Origin: Neoceratodus forsteri
Lineage: Eukaryota > Chordata > Ceratodontiformes > Ceratodontidae
Direction of reading: 5' to 3'
NCBI GenBank assembly: GCA_016271365.2
Contig: CM028131.1
Coordinates: forward strand, 170,008,501-170,072,500
DNA length: 64,000 bases
This document shows positions 35,569 to 46,372 of the stretch, piece after piece; within the stretch, counting starts at the first letter, position 1; each line of letters starts with the position of its first letter. Position numbers and translations under genes: made by a program. The notes beneath the pieces were generated by a model, which was not told the DNA's origin, searched no databases, and worked only from the letters and a program-made list of their open reading frames with translations.

Positions 35569-35880
35569 TTTTATTTATTTAGTTTTTGTTTACAGGGTAA
35601 GGTGTCGTAGCCACAAAATATGGCTATTTTCAGACACGACCCAGGAGGTTACAATACAAAACTGGCAGACAAAACAAGTAACAGGTATAGTTCAGAGATA
35701 ATCAATCATGCAAGGAAAAATCTACATGATGTTCTGTGACATAAACAGTATTGCTAATATGACAGTGACAATGGCAGAAAAATACACACTAGTACAAAAC
35801 ATAATAAGTATACAATCATAGTGCAGTAGAGTTTTACTACATAATCCATGGTAAGTGCTACATATAACAGTAACAAGGGG
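35569..35880 (-). mobile_element. 3' end of CR1/Rex1-like LINE (element I)
   Basis: The complement reads ctgggtcgtgtctgaaaata, then ttaccctgtaaacaaaaact, and ends in aaataaataaa. It is the 3' UTR of the minus-strand LINE whose body lies at 38379-41050. The two halves were separated by insertion of element H. The tail is nearly the same as the tail of the V-SINE at 31418-31490. Confidence 0.75.
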
Positions 35881-35911
35881 TCAGAGCAAAACTGAAACAT
35901 TTTGAGAGCTC

Positions 35912-37470
35912 TTGTCTAAGTGTTCATCCAAATTCTGGAGAATAATTAAAGACATAGAAGGCCATACCTGTGGTAGTTCCCTTTCCACCAAAATTTCAAT
36001 TGGCCCTACCACAATTGTCGATAAACTGACTATTCTTGATTCATTCAACAATCACTTTGCCACAACAGAGTTAGCCTTTGACACCTCTCCAGCCAACACC
36101 CTCCACGTGCAACTTGGAATCGATAACCAAGGAACCACCTTCTCCACCTTGACCTTCTCTCTTCAACCTACTTCTCTGAAAGAAGTTGAACTCTTGCATA
36201 AGCTGGATGTTAGGAAAAGTGCAGGCACCAACCTCATTGACCCTTAACTTCTTAAAGGTGGCCTACTGTGTCCTAGCGGTGCCTATTACACACTTGTTTA
36301 ACTTATTCCTCTGTCAGGGTGACCTTCCTTCCATCTGGAAAACAGCCCAAGTTATCCCCCTGTTTAGACCCCAGCAATGTTAACAACTACAGGCCAATTT
36401 CTCTTCTCCCAATCCTGTCCAAGATGCTTGAAAAAATTGTGAATTCTCGGCTTAGGGAATACCTGAATTCGGCAAACTTGCTCAACCCACTGATATCTGG
36501 CTTTAGAGTGCTACACAGCACAATCTTGGTTCTAGTGGGTGAACTGGATAATAAGAACTTTGTATGTGCTGTTTTTCTGGACTTAAGTAATGCCTTTGAT
36601 GCCATCGATCATAGCTGCTTCTTTCATCCCTCCAGAATATTGGCTTAGATGCCATATCTCTCAGACGGTTTGATAACTATCGTACAGGCCACTCACAGCA
36701 AGTAAAGGCTGATGGGGATGTCTCGCCTCTAAAACCCATTCTGAGGGGTGTACCCCAAGGCTCTATTCTGGGTCCTCTGTTATTCACAATTTATGTCAAT
36801 AGAATCAATGCCACCCTAACAAAGGCCCATATTCATCTATTCGTGGATGATATAGTGCTCTACATTGGTAGACCCTCCCCTGATGTGGCATGTACAGATC
36901 TTTAGGATGAATTCAATCTACTTCAGCTTCAGCTGCTAAACCAGAAGTTGCTCCTGAATGCTAAGAAAACTAAAGCAATGTTCTTTTCGCCCTTTTCCAA
37001 TTTACCAAATTTGGCCACATCTGGGACTCTTCCCCTGATTACTACCATACTCTGTGAACAGCTGGAGTATGTACCTAAATTCAAGTATCTGGGGTTATAG
37101 CTTGATTATAAACTCTCCTTCCTAGGACATATAGAAGAACTGTCAAAGAAACTTAGACAGAGACTTAGTATGTTCTTTAAGATAAAAAACCTCCTCACTA
37201 GGGATGCAAGATGAGATTTGTGCAAACTACCTTTCTTTCCTTAGTAGACTATGCCAACTTCCTTTACAGCCAGGGTCCTGCAGTGCTCTCATCAAACTTG
37301 ATACGCTCTATCACAGACCCTAAGGTTTATAACGGACCTTCCCTACAATACCCACCATTGTTCATTGTACTCTGCAGTAGGTTGTCCATCCCTCAGCTTC
37401 TGACAACAGATGAACACCACAACCTGGACCTACAAAGTCCTTCTCAACAAACTGCCTGACTATATCTCTG
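35912..37470 (+). pseudogene. LINE element H, reverse transcriptase remnant
   Basis: Pieces in several frames show FNNHFATTELAFD, WKTAQVIPL, NNYRPISLLPILSKMLEKIV, motif A VFLDLSNAFDAIDH (about 36570), GVPQGSILGPLLFTIYVN (about 36750) and FVDDIVLYI near 36845. In this last motif C the alanine of FADD has become valine. The text aligns through its length with element E's RT (for example the LEKLVNSQLRDYL counterpart). Frameshifts near 36240, 36370 and 36620 and stops near 36650 and 37100 kill it. Confidence 0.88.
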
Positions 37471-38378
37471 ACTGCTTACCACTATGCCTACTAAGTAGGT
37501 ATGCACTGTGAAGTGCTTCTTACATTTCACTGAAGGTACTCAAGGCCAGATCTCACTTTGGTCAGGCTTCCATTGGCTATGTGTTGCCTCAATTGTGGAA
37601 TAAGCTGCAAAAAACATGAAAATAAGTCATCCCGTTAGCCTACAAACCTTCAAAATGCTATACTTGAACCACAACAAGGAATCTTGCATTTATTAGCCAT
37701 TACATGAGGGTCCCTTATTCCTTTTTCCTAGATGCACCCTGAATATCTGTTGCCTCTGTTTCTTCGTGCCCTATTCCTATTCACCACCTGGTCCCCCTTC
37801 TCCCCACCCTCCCTGTAGTACTCCTGTGTCCTTCCTATTTTTAATCAACTGAAATATGGACTTGGCTCATCTCCAGCTTTCACCTACTCCCGGTCCTTGC
37901 CGCTTCTCATTCTTATTCCCAGCCCCTTCTTATCCACTTCCCCCTTCCTCCCTCCATATTTTACTACATCGTCCTGCTATGTCCCCCTGTGGGACATGGG
38001 TGAATCTATATGGGCCTGATCCTTACCAGCAACACTGTTTGCTTGTCTATATATATGCACCATAGTTGTTCTTTTGTTGGACATGTTGATTGGATTTACC
38101 TAGTCTGGCCGATGCCGGCAACATTGGTTGTTGTACAGTTCTCCAATGCACTTGCATTGTACATTTTGATTGACTGTATAATGTTCTTTTTGTACTGCAT
38201 ACTGCACTTATATTTGCACCTGTATTTACATATGCCTTTTGCTGTTACGTCCCTGCATTGCATCTGTTGCTGTTCATTTGTGTGAAGTTTTTCTTTTGTA
38301 CTGTAAACCCCAGGTCCACCTCAAAAATGCACTCTGCTCAATGGTGCCCATCTGGTTAAATAAAGATATTGATTGAGG
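37471..38378 (+). other. Element H C-terminal remnant and 3' UTR
   Basis: The end of the C-terminal domain (LPDYISDCLP and FGQASIGYVLPQLWN equivalents around 37450-37610) is followed by about 0.7 kb of C/T-rich 3' UTR and the tail described above. Confidence 0.65.
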
Positions 38379-39208
38379 AAGGGGATGTCAAGCACCCTAT
38401 GGAGGTTTAAAACAGGAACATAAGGCATGTTTGACGAGGAAAGTGTGATGCATCTTTTGAAAAGCAATATGACTAGGAGCAGAGTGAACATCAAGAGGTA
38501 TGGAATTACAACATTTTGGTGCCAGGCAGGAGAAAGCTGAGGTTCCTTTTAGGGTTCTGCACATAGCGGTGTATAGTAGAGAGAGTCCAGTAGAACGGAG
38601 GCCATAAGTGGGGGACAGAGGCACCAGCATGCCTGCAATAGAGGTAGGTAGATTAGTTCTAATGATGTTGTCCAGCAGAGTACCAAGGGCAAGGAGTCAA
38701 TTGGCAGATGGAGAAGGCCATTTAAGGTCTGCATATAACAAGCAATGGTGCTTAAAATGTGGGGAAGCTCAGACATACTGACAGATACTGTTGTACATTG
38801 TATCCCACTTACTTAGGGTGGTTTTTGAAGTATTTATATAGGTGACAGCACCATATGCAAGGTATGGAAGTAGAATACCCCTAGAAATAGCCAGTCTAGC
38901 TGAGGGGGTAAGCATCCGACCAGTTCTGTAAGTTATTCCGAGTTTGGAGTTTGCTGACTTGCAGGTGTCAATGATGTGTTGCTTAAAGTTGAGAGTTTCA
39001 TCAAGCAGGACACCGAAATACTAAATGAGGTTACTTTGGTAAGGGGGGAGCCATTTGCACAGAAGACATTGAAAAGGTTGCAGTTTGTTCTAAGTTTGGT
39101 TGCAGATCCAAAGAGCATGCCCTGAGTTTTACTTATGTTTATGATGAGCCTTTCATTGTGGATCTATTCTTACATTATGAGAAATGCAGATGTTAGTCAA
39201 CTATTTAT

Positions 39209-40159
39209 TTATTCTATGTTTGCAGAGGAGATATAGAGCACCAGATCATCTTCATAGAAGATTGTTGAGCACCAAGGGGTGTTAGAAGATATGTCATTTA
39301 AAAAAATGGAGAAGAGAAGAGGTCCCAAGATGGAGCCTTGAAGAACACCAACATTGATAGGCATAGAGTCTGACACCGCAGAGTTAAATTTTACCTGTTG
39401 TCTTCTATTGCTTAAGTAGCTCTGGAACCAGCTTGTGGCTTGCTCTGAGAAACCAGTGAAGCTAAGGCGATCAAGCAGAAGAGGGTGATCTACAAGATCA
39501 AATGCCTTTGAGAGGTCAATGAACACTTCACCAGTCATGAGACCATGATCCATAGCAGTAAGGGCATTATTTGTAAATTGTATCAGAGCAGTAGAGGTGC
39601 TATGCCTCTTGTGGAAACCATGCTGAGCAGGTGATAGGAGGGTATATTTAGAGAGAAAATCAGTGACCTGTATAGCCACTAATTTCTCAAGTATTTTGTT
39701 TAGTACTGACAGAATGGCTATGGGCCTATAATTAGCTATGTCCTTCTTGTCACCTTTCTTAAAGACTGGGGTAACTTTTGCCAATTTCCATATGCTCAGA
39801 ACATGACCATGGCAAAGAGACAGTGTAAAGATTTTAGCCAATGGGGCAGCAATAAAAGGAGCAGCCAGCTTCAGGAGTTTAGGCTCTAGGTAGTCGGAGC
39901 CTACACCAGTACTATCAAAGATTGAGTTTAGTAGTTTTAGAACATCAGCATTTGGAATAGCCTTAAAATAGAAGGGCGGATGTATGGGCACATCTGTGTG
40001 AGTAACGAGTATCAGGATATGATTTGCTGTGAAAGAGGCAGTGTATTTGGTGAGATCAGTAAAGTATTTGTTGAAAGAATTTGCAATGGTGGTGGGGTCA
40101 TTACAGTGCATACCATTGAGGACCATATCATTCATGTGTTGAGACTGGTTTGAGCCCAA
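39209..40159 (-). pseudogene. LINE element I, reverse transcriptase
   Basis: A 316-codon open frame. It contains SIWKLAKVTPVFKKGDKKD, NYRPIAILSVLNKILEKLV, QHGFHKRHSTSTALIQF, motif A VFIDLSKAFDLVDH, motif B GVLQGSILGPLLFSIFLND and motif C FYEDDLVLYI. Two usually fixed positions have changed: the proline of VPQG is leucine and the alanine of YADD is glutamate. The long open frame and loss of these residues together suggest moderate age. Confidence 0.9.
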
Positions 40160-40559
40160 GAAGGATTTTACATGTGTCTAGAATTTCTTTGGGTTCCCAG
40201 CAGCTTCCAGCAATAGACCTTTGCAGTATGAGGTTTTGGCAAGCCTGATTTGTTTTTTGCACATATTGTACAGCTTTCTGTAAGTGTTATATTCACTTTG
40301 CTGACCCAAGGTTTTGTAGCAGTTCCAACTTTTGTCATGTGCCCAGAGGGAGGCAAGAAGTTCCTTGTGCAGCCACCTAGTCTGCTTGGCCCTAATTCGT
40401 CAATTCTGTTTAGGTGTATGTATGTATGTCCTGGAGGGATAAGAATATAGAAAGAAAGAGACTGAGAGCAGATTCAATGTCTTCAGACTGGATAATAGGG
40501 ATCCAGTTTACAGAAGAGATATGATGTAGAAAGCTTGCTTGATCAAGTGTGGAAAAATC

Positions 40560-41050
40560 CCCGGAAGGTGATGTAGCGTAGTGAGGGGGCTGGAATCACC
40601 GATGTTCTCCATATGCAAAACACAGGGGAATGGTCACTTATAGGATCAGGAAGCACACCTGAGGTGGTAATTCTAGCAGGTCAATTTGTGAGTATCCAGT
40701 CTATAAGTGTTCCAGCAGCAAGTGACTGGGTCCTGGTGGGATCTTCAATTACCTGGTGCATGTTAAATCTATGTACTAGAGATACCAGTGCACTTTTATT
40801 TTTCCCCAGCCAATTAAGGTTGAGGTTGCCAAGAATAATAAGTTAATTTTGGCCAGCTGCAGAGGTAGAGTACTCAAGTAGTTCAGAGCATCCTAGTTGA
40901 CCTGCTTTAGGAGGATTGTAGGCACATATTTAGTGAATCTTTTTAAGTTGGCCCCGAGAAGAACAGAGCCATAGTAGAAGCAGGGAAAGGTCCCAGTTAC
41001 ACAACTGCAATTAAAACAGAAAGTGTAGCCACAGTCATTTAACCCACTCA
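40560..41050 (-). pseudogene. LINE element I, endonuclease end
   Basis: Minus-strand translation in shifting frames gives ILGNLNLNWLGKN, a TLIDWILTN block and VLPDPISDHSPVFCIW. These are the central and closing motifs (N-N-W, DWILT, SDH) of the apurinic-like endonuclease in CR1-like LINEs. Stops interrupt it. Confidence 0.8.
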
Positions 41051-41054
41051 GTGT

Positions 41055-42860
41055 CTTTCCATGAAAATAAAAATGACACACAAAATGCTAACAGTACACC
41101 TAGTGGACCTTTTTTAGAACAAAGAATACTCAAAGCTGCCAACCATGGAAACAGGGGTAAAAGAGGGAAACAAGGCGGGGGATGAGGAGCAAGGGGAAGC
41201 AATACCACACCAAGGTGATCAGGAGGGAGAACAGTCAACAGAAATTAAATATCAATTTGTCTGATAAAGTGCTAACTGTTCCTCAAACTCAAGTTTTCAA
41301 AAGAGGCTTAACATTTGTTTCTACATCACGAATGAATGAATCTGAAAATAATTTAGACTTGTTCAAGTTTTTCAGGAAAATCAAGCTAAGAGAATATTTT
41401 AGAAAAGATGTTACATCTGCAGGAACAGAAGAAGTGAAGGACACTACTACTGTATGATGTGAACAATTGAAGAAGAAGATACTCAGGAAAGTATTACATT
41501 TAATGTTTTAAATGAAATATTTGAAGAAGTTAATTTGATTAATGATCTTGGTAATTTACAGCACGAAATTGTTGATACAGTTATAAGTGAAAGCAACAGA
41601 AGTATAACTGACTAGAAATGCAAACTATTAAGAGTAAAATCTAAGTTTTGCCCAAGATCTGTGAAGCTGAAAATTTCTATGTATGAAAAATTGGTAACAA
41701 GGGAAGTATCTAAACTGGTTTCAGAAAATACAGATAAAAAACTATGGAATAACTTAAGTAGACAACACAGAAAGGCTTTGGGACAGATTCAAAAAATGGG
41801 ACAACGTCATTGTAAAATCCACAAATAAAGGTAGAAATACAGTTCTGCTTCAGTCCTCCCAATATGAAGAAATGGTAAACAATATTTAGAATGATATGTC
41901 CAGGTATAGGAAATTACCAGGCAATCCAATTCGGAGGTTTAAGGCAGAAGTATTAGAGTTATCGAGTGATGCTAAAACATGAGGGACAATAACACAAAAT
42001 GAGTTTGACTTTCTGTTGAGGGATGAACCTGCAACACCAGTTATGTATACTTTACCTAAGATCCATAAAAATGCAGTTACACCACCTGACTACCCCATTG
42101 CCTCTGGGGTAGGATCTCTAACTGACAATTTGTCAGTTTTTGTACATTTTTTCCTCAAAAAGGAGGTGTGCAAATGGAGATCCTGCCCCAGAGACACTGG
42201 ACATCTTTTGTTCAAGTTACAAGATTTTATCTGGGAAAGCAACTACTGTTGGATAACAATTGACATCGAGCAACTGTATTCCTCGATTCATCATACTGAT
42301 GGTGTCCTTGGTTGTAAATATTTTCTGGAAAGAACTAGAACTCCTAACCCCAGCAAATTTCTTGTTGAAAGCATTAATTTTATCTTGACGCTTAACTTTT
42401 TTGAGTTCAAGTCTGATTTTTATTTCCTGGTGTTGGGCACTGCGATGGTGACCTGGATGGCCCCATCATATGCAAACATAACTCTTGGTTTGTGTGAAAT
42501 GGAATATAGATATTCTGACACCTTCCCATATGCAGATGACATTATCTTATGGTATAATTTCATTGATTACGTTATCTGCATATGAGGAGGGGGAAAGGAT
42601 CCCAGATTTCATTAACTGGTTAAATACAAATTATTTGGGACTTAAAGTCACATACTATGCTGATGAAAAGGTCATTTCTTTTTTGGATATCACCTTGGAA
42701 GGAAGGGAGGGGGAGTAAGTGGTGACCAAGAATTTAAAAAAAGAAACTATGTATAATGCTTATTTGCATTACATGAGTGCTCATCTGACACAACTCAAAA
42801 GATCAATACCTTTTGGCTAAATGTTGAGATGCAGGCAAATTTGCAGCACCTGCTGTCTCG
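41055..42860 (+). pseudogene. Penelope-like element, middle region and reverse transcriptase
   Basis: Pieces include QQKLNINLSDKVLTVPQTQV (about 41235), a WDNVIVKSTNKGRNTVLL block (about 41795) and a 189-codon frame at 42016-42585. That frame reads YTLPKIHKN, SGVGSLTDNLSVFVHFFLK, RDTGHLLFKLQDF, ITIDIEQLYSSIHH and MAPSYANITLGLCEMEY, the conserved series of Penelope-like RTs. The catalytic motif expected as YIDD reads FIDY (near 42570), losing an aspartate. It continues as KVISFLDITLEG near 42670. Confidence 0.9.
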
Positions 42861-42869
42861 GTCCACTCC

Positions 42870-43286
42870 CTCCACTCCTCCTCCTCTAGGGGTCTCCTCA
42901 CGATTTCCAGGATGAGGTTAAAAACAGCAGGCAGCAGAGCATTTAGTGTCGCCACCCCGTCCTGTGGAATTCACTTTCTCCAGCTGTTAGAGAGGCCCCT
43001 TCTGTTGAGGTATTCAAAGCCTGCCTCAAGGCCTTCTTGTATAATCAGGCCTTCCCAGACTTTGCTGTATAACCTTATCTTGACTCCAGACCTGTATGCC
43101 TTAACTAGTCTGTGGCTATTTCTTATTTAGTAGCCATCACTGAGGGTAGTATTTATAAATTTTATTACAATTGTTATAGTACTGTCTATTTATATTTCAT
43201 ATTGTGCTATTTGTGTATTTATAATTTATTGACTGAGTTTTCTGTGAAATTTTAATATGTTCGGTGCCCAGAGACTTATACAAAGT
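42870..43286 (+). mobile_element. L2-like LINE 3' fragment
   Basis: A short frame RLKTAGSRAFSVATPSCG (about 42912), then pieces of the C-terminal domain (EVFKACLKAFLYNQAF equivalent), is typical of L2/CR1 ends. After it comes an AT-rich 3' UTR with cggtgcccagagacttatac at about 43261. A tail-like tatataaaatttgccttgcc plus ttgctttgc repeat appears only at 43388-43416, separated by the inverted segment described next. Confidence 0.75.
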
Positions 43287-43382
43287 TTTTTTTTTTAATT
43301 CTTGGTGACCACTAGCTCCCCCTTCCTTCCTTCCTTCCAAGGTGATATCCAAAAAAGAAATGACCTTTTCATCATGGGTGTC
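43287..43382 (-). repeat. Inverted copy of a Penelope-like segment
   Basis: The complement of this interval repeats about 42662-42745: gatgaaaaggtcatttcttt, then tggatatcaccttggaagga, then tggtgaccaagaattt. In the minus frame it reads EKVISFLDITLEG, as in the RT region at 42670. It lies between the L2-like sequence and the L2-like tail, so the L2 copy appears chimeric. Confidence 0.85.
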
Positions 43383-43419
43383 TCTTTTATATAAAATTTG
43401 CCTTGCCTTGCTTTGCACC

Positions 43420-44240
43420 TTAGCAGATTTCAACAGGGAATCAGAATTGATGATGGCTAATTTTGCAGGGAAAGGATGTACTTGGGATCTACTGTGTGAG
43501 GCAAAAAACAAAGCAATTTTATAGGAAAGGAGGAAATTATTGGCACCATAGATAGAAAGTTTACACGTGCAAGAGCCAGTTACTTTCAATGTTGAATACA
43601 AAGAAATTGCTGGAAAAGTAGGTAACATTGTCCATAATTATTGGGCAGTGTTGATGAATGATGCTGACTTAGCCAAGGAAATTGGAAATAAGCATAGATT
43701 CTCATTTAGATGTGCACCAAATATTAAAGATAAAATAGTGCACAGTAAATACAATTTGAAGGAATTAATAGGTGCTACTTGGTTACCCCTCCCCCAAAAG
43801 GTTTTAGAAAATGAAAGAGGTGTAATGTGTGTCAGTATGGCCAGGATATATTGGTGTTTATTCATCCTACAAATCTAAAGAAGTATGAGATAAAAAAATG
43901 TATCACTTGCAGCATGACCTACAGTACGTAATTTATTGTTTGGTGTGCTCTTGCGACAAGCTGTACGTAGGGATGACAAAGCATCCAATTAAAAAGAGGA
44001 TTTAAGAACATATTAGGAATATTTTAAATGAAAAATTTAATAGCCCAGTGGCAGTTCATTTTAAAAATGAACACAATGCAAATCCAAATGGTTTAATGTT
44101 TATTGGTCTACAGTGTGCAAAAAAAGAACAATTCTAGAAAGAACACACTATTAAAAACAAAGCTGGAACAATTTGAAAGTTTGTTGATTTGGAGACTTAA
44201 TTGTATGAAACCTATGGAACTGAATGATATTCTGGATCTA
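43420..44240 (+). pseudogene. Penelope-like element, linker and GIY-YIG endonuclease
   Basis: Frame 43567-43878 reads NIVHNYWAVLMNDADLAKEI and RFSFRCAPNIKDKIVHSKYN, the region that joins RT to endonuclease in Penelope-like elements. From about 43918 the GIY-YIG core follows: YVIYCLVC, CDKLYVGMTKHPIKKRI, a stop where the family has a residue, then EHIRNI and AVHFKNEHN. The C-terminal end (LIWRLNCMKPMELND near 44190-44225) is typical. The nuclease nicks target DNA in the family. Confidence 0.88.
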
Positions 44241-44831
44241 AAACCATATCTATAGCTGGCCTGGTGGTGCTGAGGGTTGAGGCACTGGACGCCACACCTC
44301 ACACCACACTGGCAACCTAAGTTCGAGAATGGACCTGGGCCACCGGGGGTTGGCAGTGGAGAGGGTGGATCGATCATCCTAAGAACTGCTCTCCTCCCTC
44401 TGGGATGGGCTTGAGGGACACATCACATTTGAGCAGCTCCTGGTGATGACTGGGGACAGCACAGGTGCAGCGCGGCAATAGGGCAGAGCTCGGCAAGATG
44501 CCTGCATAAGTTCACTGTGCATCATTGCACTGTCGGCTCCAGGGGGTACTGGAGGGAAAATGGTTGGGCGCAACCATGCAGCTTGATGGCCACACTCCCG
44601 CCGACCTGGAGCCCTGATGAGGAGTTGCATTGCGGGGGGGGGAGTTGGTCCAGTTCTGGAGCAGAGAGGTAGGAGAAACCCTCCACTGTAATGGGCACGT
44701 CCGTACTGGACCCCTCGCGTATCGAGTGAGCCCAGACATCCTCTGGGTTGGTGGGGACTGGCAGCTGGATGCCCCCACCAGTGCACTGCAGTAGGGCACA
44801 AAATTAAGAGGAATATAAAACCGTGTCTATA
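44241..44831 (+). repeat. SINE-like repeat copy 2, with target duplication
   Basis: The repeat body is 44255-44817 and begins gctggcctggtggtgctgag. It is flanked by aaaccatatctata (44241-44254) and aaaccgtgtctata (44818-44831), a 14-bp target duplication with two differences. A box-B-like gttcgag lies near 44321. It is homologous to 503-1118. It is inserted just downstream of the Penelope-like endonuclease. Confidence 0.82.
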
Positions 44832-45313
44832 ATAAAATGGGAATGAACATTTAAAGGAATGGCATTTTATTAAAGTACTTTATGTATGTGCGTAAGTTAG
44901 GTATGCAAATACAAGTTACAAATGCTTGTTCTTTATTTCCCTGCAGTTATCATCTATCATAAGACAGCGGTTCTTTACTATTCACTTACTTGTGGTCTTA
45001 TTTTTTTTTTGGTGCACTACATCATTTTATATAAGTGCACATGAGAAGATATGAAGGAAGACTTCATGAAGATTTTGAGATACAGCAAAAAAATGTAAAC
45101 TTCAATTGAAAGAACTTTTTAAGAAATTTAAATGGACATTCAGAGATCAAGAGACAAGTTCTATGTGTAAGTATAAATGTGTAATCTGTAAATCTGTAGT
45201 AACGGTGCATTATTTAATGACAAGTGTTCTATAATGTAGTTATCTAAGTGGTTGCTAATAAGAGGAATTCCAAATACACAGTTGTGGATATGCAACATCA
45301 AGTGTAATCTATT
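44832..45313 (+). other. Penelope-like element 3' region
   Basis: AT-rich sequence between the SINE-like insertion and the CORE-SINE. It lies within the pseudo-LTR boundaries, so it is probably the 3' untranslated part. No motif is visible. Confidence 0.5.
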
Positions 45314-45576
45314 AAGGAGGCGTACAGTGCAGTTGTTTAAGGCTCTGAGCTGCAAACCTGCAGACCTGGGTTTGAATCCCACAGTCTCCACTTGCATTAT
45401 TGTGTGACCCTGAGCAAGTCACTTAACTTTCTTCTGGTCTCAGGTTGCACCTGGAATCAAGCTTTGGCTTAGTGTACCTTTCCTGGTTAAACAATTTATT
45501 GGCTATATGTGTTTAATGGGCAGAATGGATGGGCCTAGCGGTCCTTATCTGCCGACAATTTCTATGTTTCTATTCT
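45314..45576 (+). repeat. CORE-SINE (MIR-like) with CR1-type tail
   Basis: The tRNA-derived head has box B gggtttgaatccc (about 45368-45380). The CORE domain reads ttgtgtgaccctgagcaagt, then cacttaact, as in MIR and other CORE-SINEs. The tail gcagaatggatgggcctagc, then ggtccttatctgccgacaat, and ttctatgtttctat is shared with the CR1 fragment at 55440-55612. Confidence 0.88.
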
Positions 45577-45735
45577 CTGATTTAAGAACTGCATGCCTAT
45601 GGAATGTGCTATAAATATAGAAAGTTAGTTTTGAATTGAAGTGTTTAGACAGATATTACCTGAGAATGATGCATTCATGACATACATATATGGATGTTTT
45701 GTGTACTGAAAACCATTTAAAGATGGTTCAAATTT

Positions 45736-46372
45736 CATGTGATTCATTGTTATAAGTACTTCTGCACTTAAATTAAGTTTCTAGATGTATTACATTATTA
45801 GTATATTTATTGTGATTAGAAATGAGTAATTTTTGTAAATGCTTGTGTGAATTAATTGAAGTAATTTACACTTTAAGAATTGTAAATGTTAAAACATTTA
45901 GCATGTAAGGAATAGTCACCATGATGTTTAGATATGGGGAACTAATTGAATCGATTCATTTTAAAAAATTTTTTTTTAATTACACGTGAACTTTGGGGTA
46001 TAAATGTAAGGCAGGGTCATTGCAACCATGCCCCATTAGGAAGCCTAATGGTGAAGCACAGGGGTGAATGGTGGGGAATAGGGTATGTGTCTTTTAAATT
46101 GTTACTGGTAGCTGTGATTTTACTGTGTGGAAGTATTTGCTGAATTTTAACCACTGAATAAAAAACCTGTATAAGGTTTGCAATATAGTGTGTAGCCTAT
46201 TTGAATTTGTTTGCTACTTAACCTTACCCTGATGCTTATCCTTTTGGTTTGTGGTTTCTACAACTTGAGCAGTTTTGCAATTGTTAGTGAACCCTGACCA
46301 GGGTTCACATAGGTGTAGCACCCCTACACTAATATTGGTGCAAGCTTTTCTAAAGTTGGAGTTTTTCTTGAT
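45736..46372 (+). repeat. Right pseudo-LTR of the Penelope-like element
   Basis: Direct repeat of 34190-34838, ending in the same gagtttttcttg. It carries the same aataaaaaacctgtataagg block, a possible polyadenylation region. Sequence outside the repeats differs on both sides. Confidence 0.9.

Larger units (their letters stand above)
35885..38378 (+). mobile_element. Rex1-like LINE (element H), same family as element E
   Basis: A plus-strand, 5'-truncated copy. Its 3' end (aggtccacctcaaaaatgca, then ctgctcaatggtgcccatct, and ttaaataaagatattgattg) matches element E's. It sits inside the 3' UTR of element I, and the short direct repeat aagggg lies at both edges (35876 and 38379). The coding is an RT without the endonuclease, plus a C-terminal domain. 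Confidence 0.85.
38379..41050 (-). mobile_element. CR1/Rex1-like LINE (element I), body
   Basis: Minus-strand LINE inserted in the Penelope-like element, with its 3' UTR displaced to 35569-35880. It holds an endonuclease end (about 41050-40580), RT (40159-39209) and C-terminal fragments (39118-38397). It belongs with the LINE at 53493-55433: both read a GNLNLNW or GYFNLNW block, DWILTN and ISDHSP in the endonuclease. No N-terminal leader is visible, so it is 5'-truncated. Confidence 0.85.
34190..46372 (+). mobile_element. Penelope-like element (Neptune/Poseidon style) with nested insertions
   Basis: Two direct repeats of about 0.64 kb (34190-34838 and 45736-46372) flank the pieces of one Penelope-like polyprotein: a lysine-rich N-terminal part (to about 35568), a middle and RT (about 41055-42860) and a GIY-YIG endonuclease (about 43420-44240). 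The coding is interrupted by a minus-strand LINE that itself carries a plus-strand LINE, by an L2 piece, by a SINE-like repeat with its own target duplication, and by a CORE-SINE. Penelope-like elements typically carry such pseudo-LTRs. The element is dead. Confidence 0.88.

Noticed and set aside
45330..45400. tRNA gene
   Set aside because: The box B is the head of a CORE-SINE with its CORE domain and CR1 tail.
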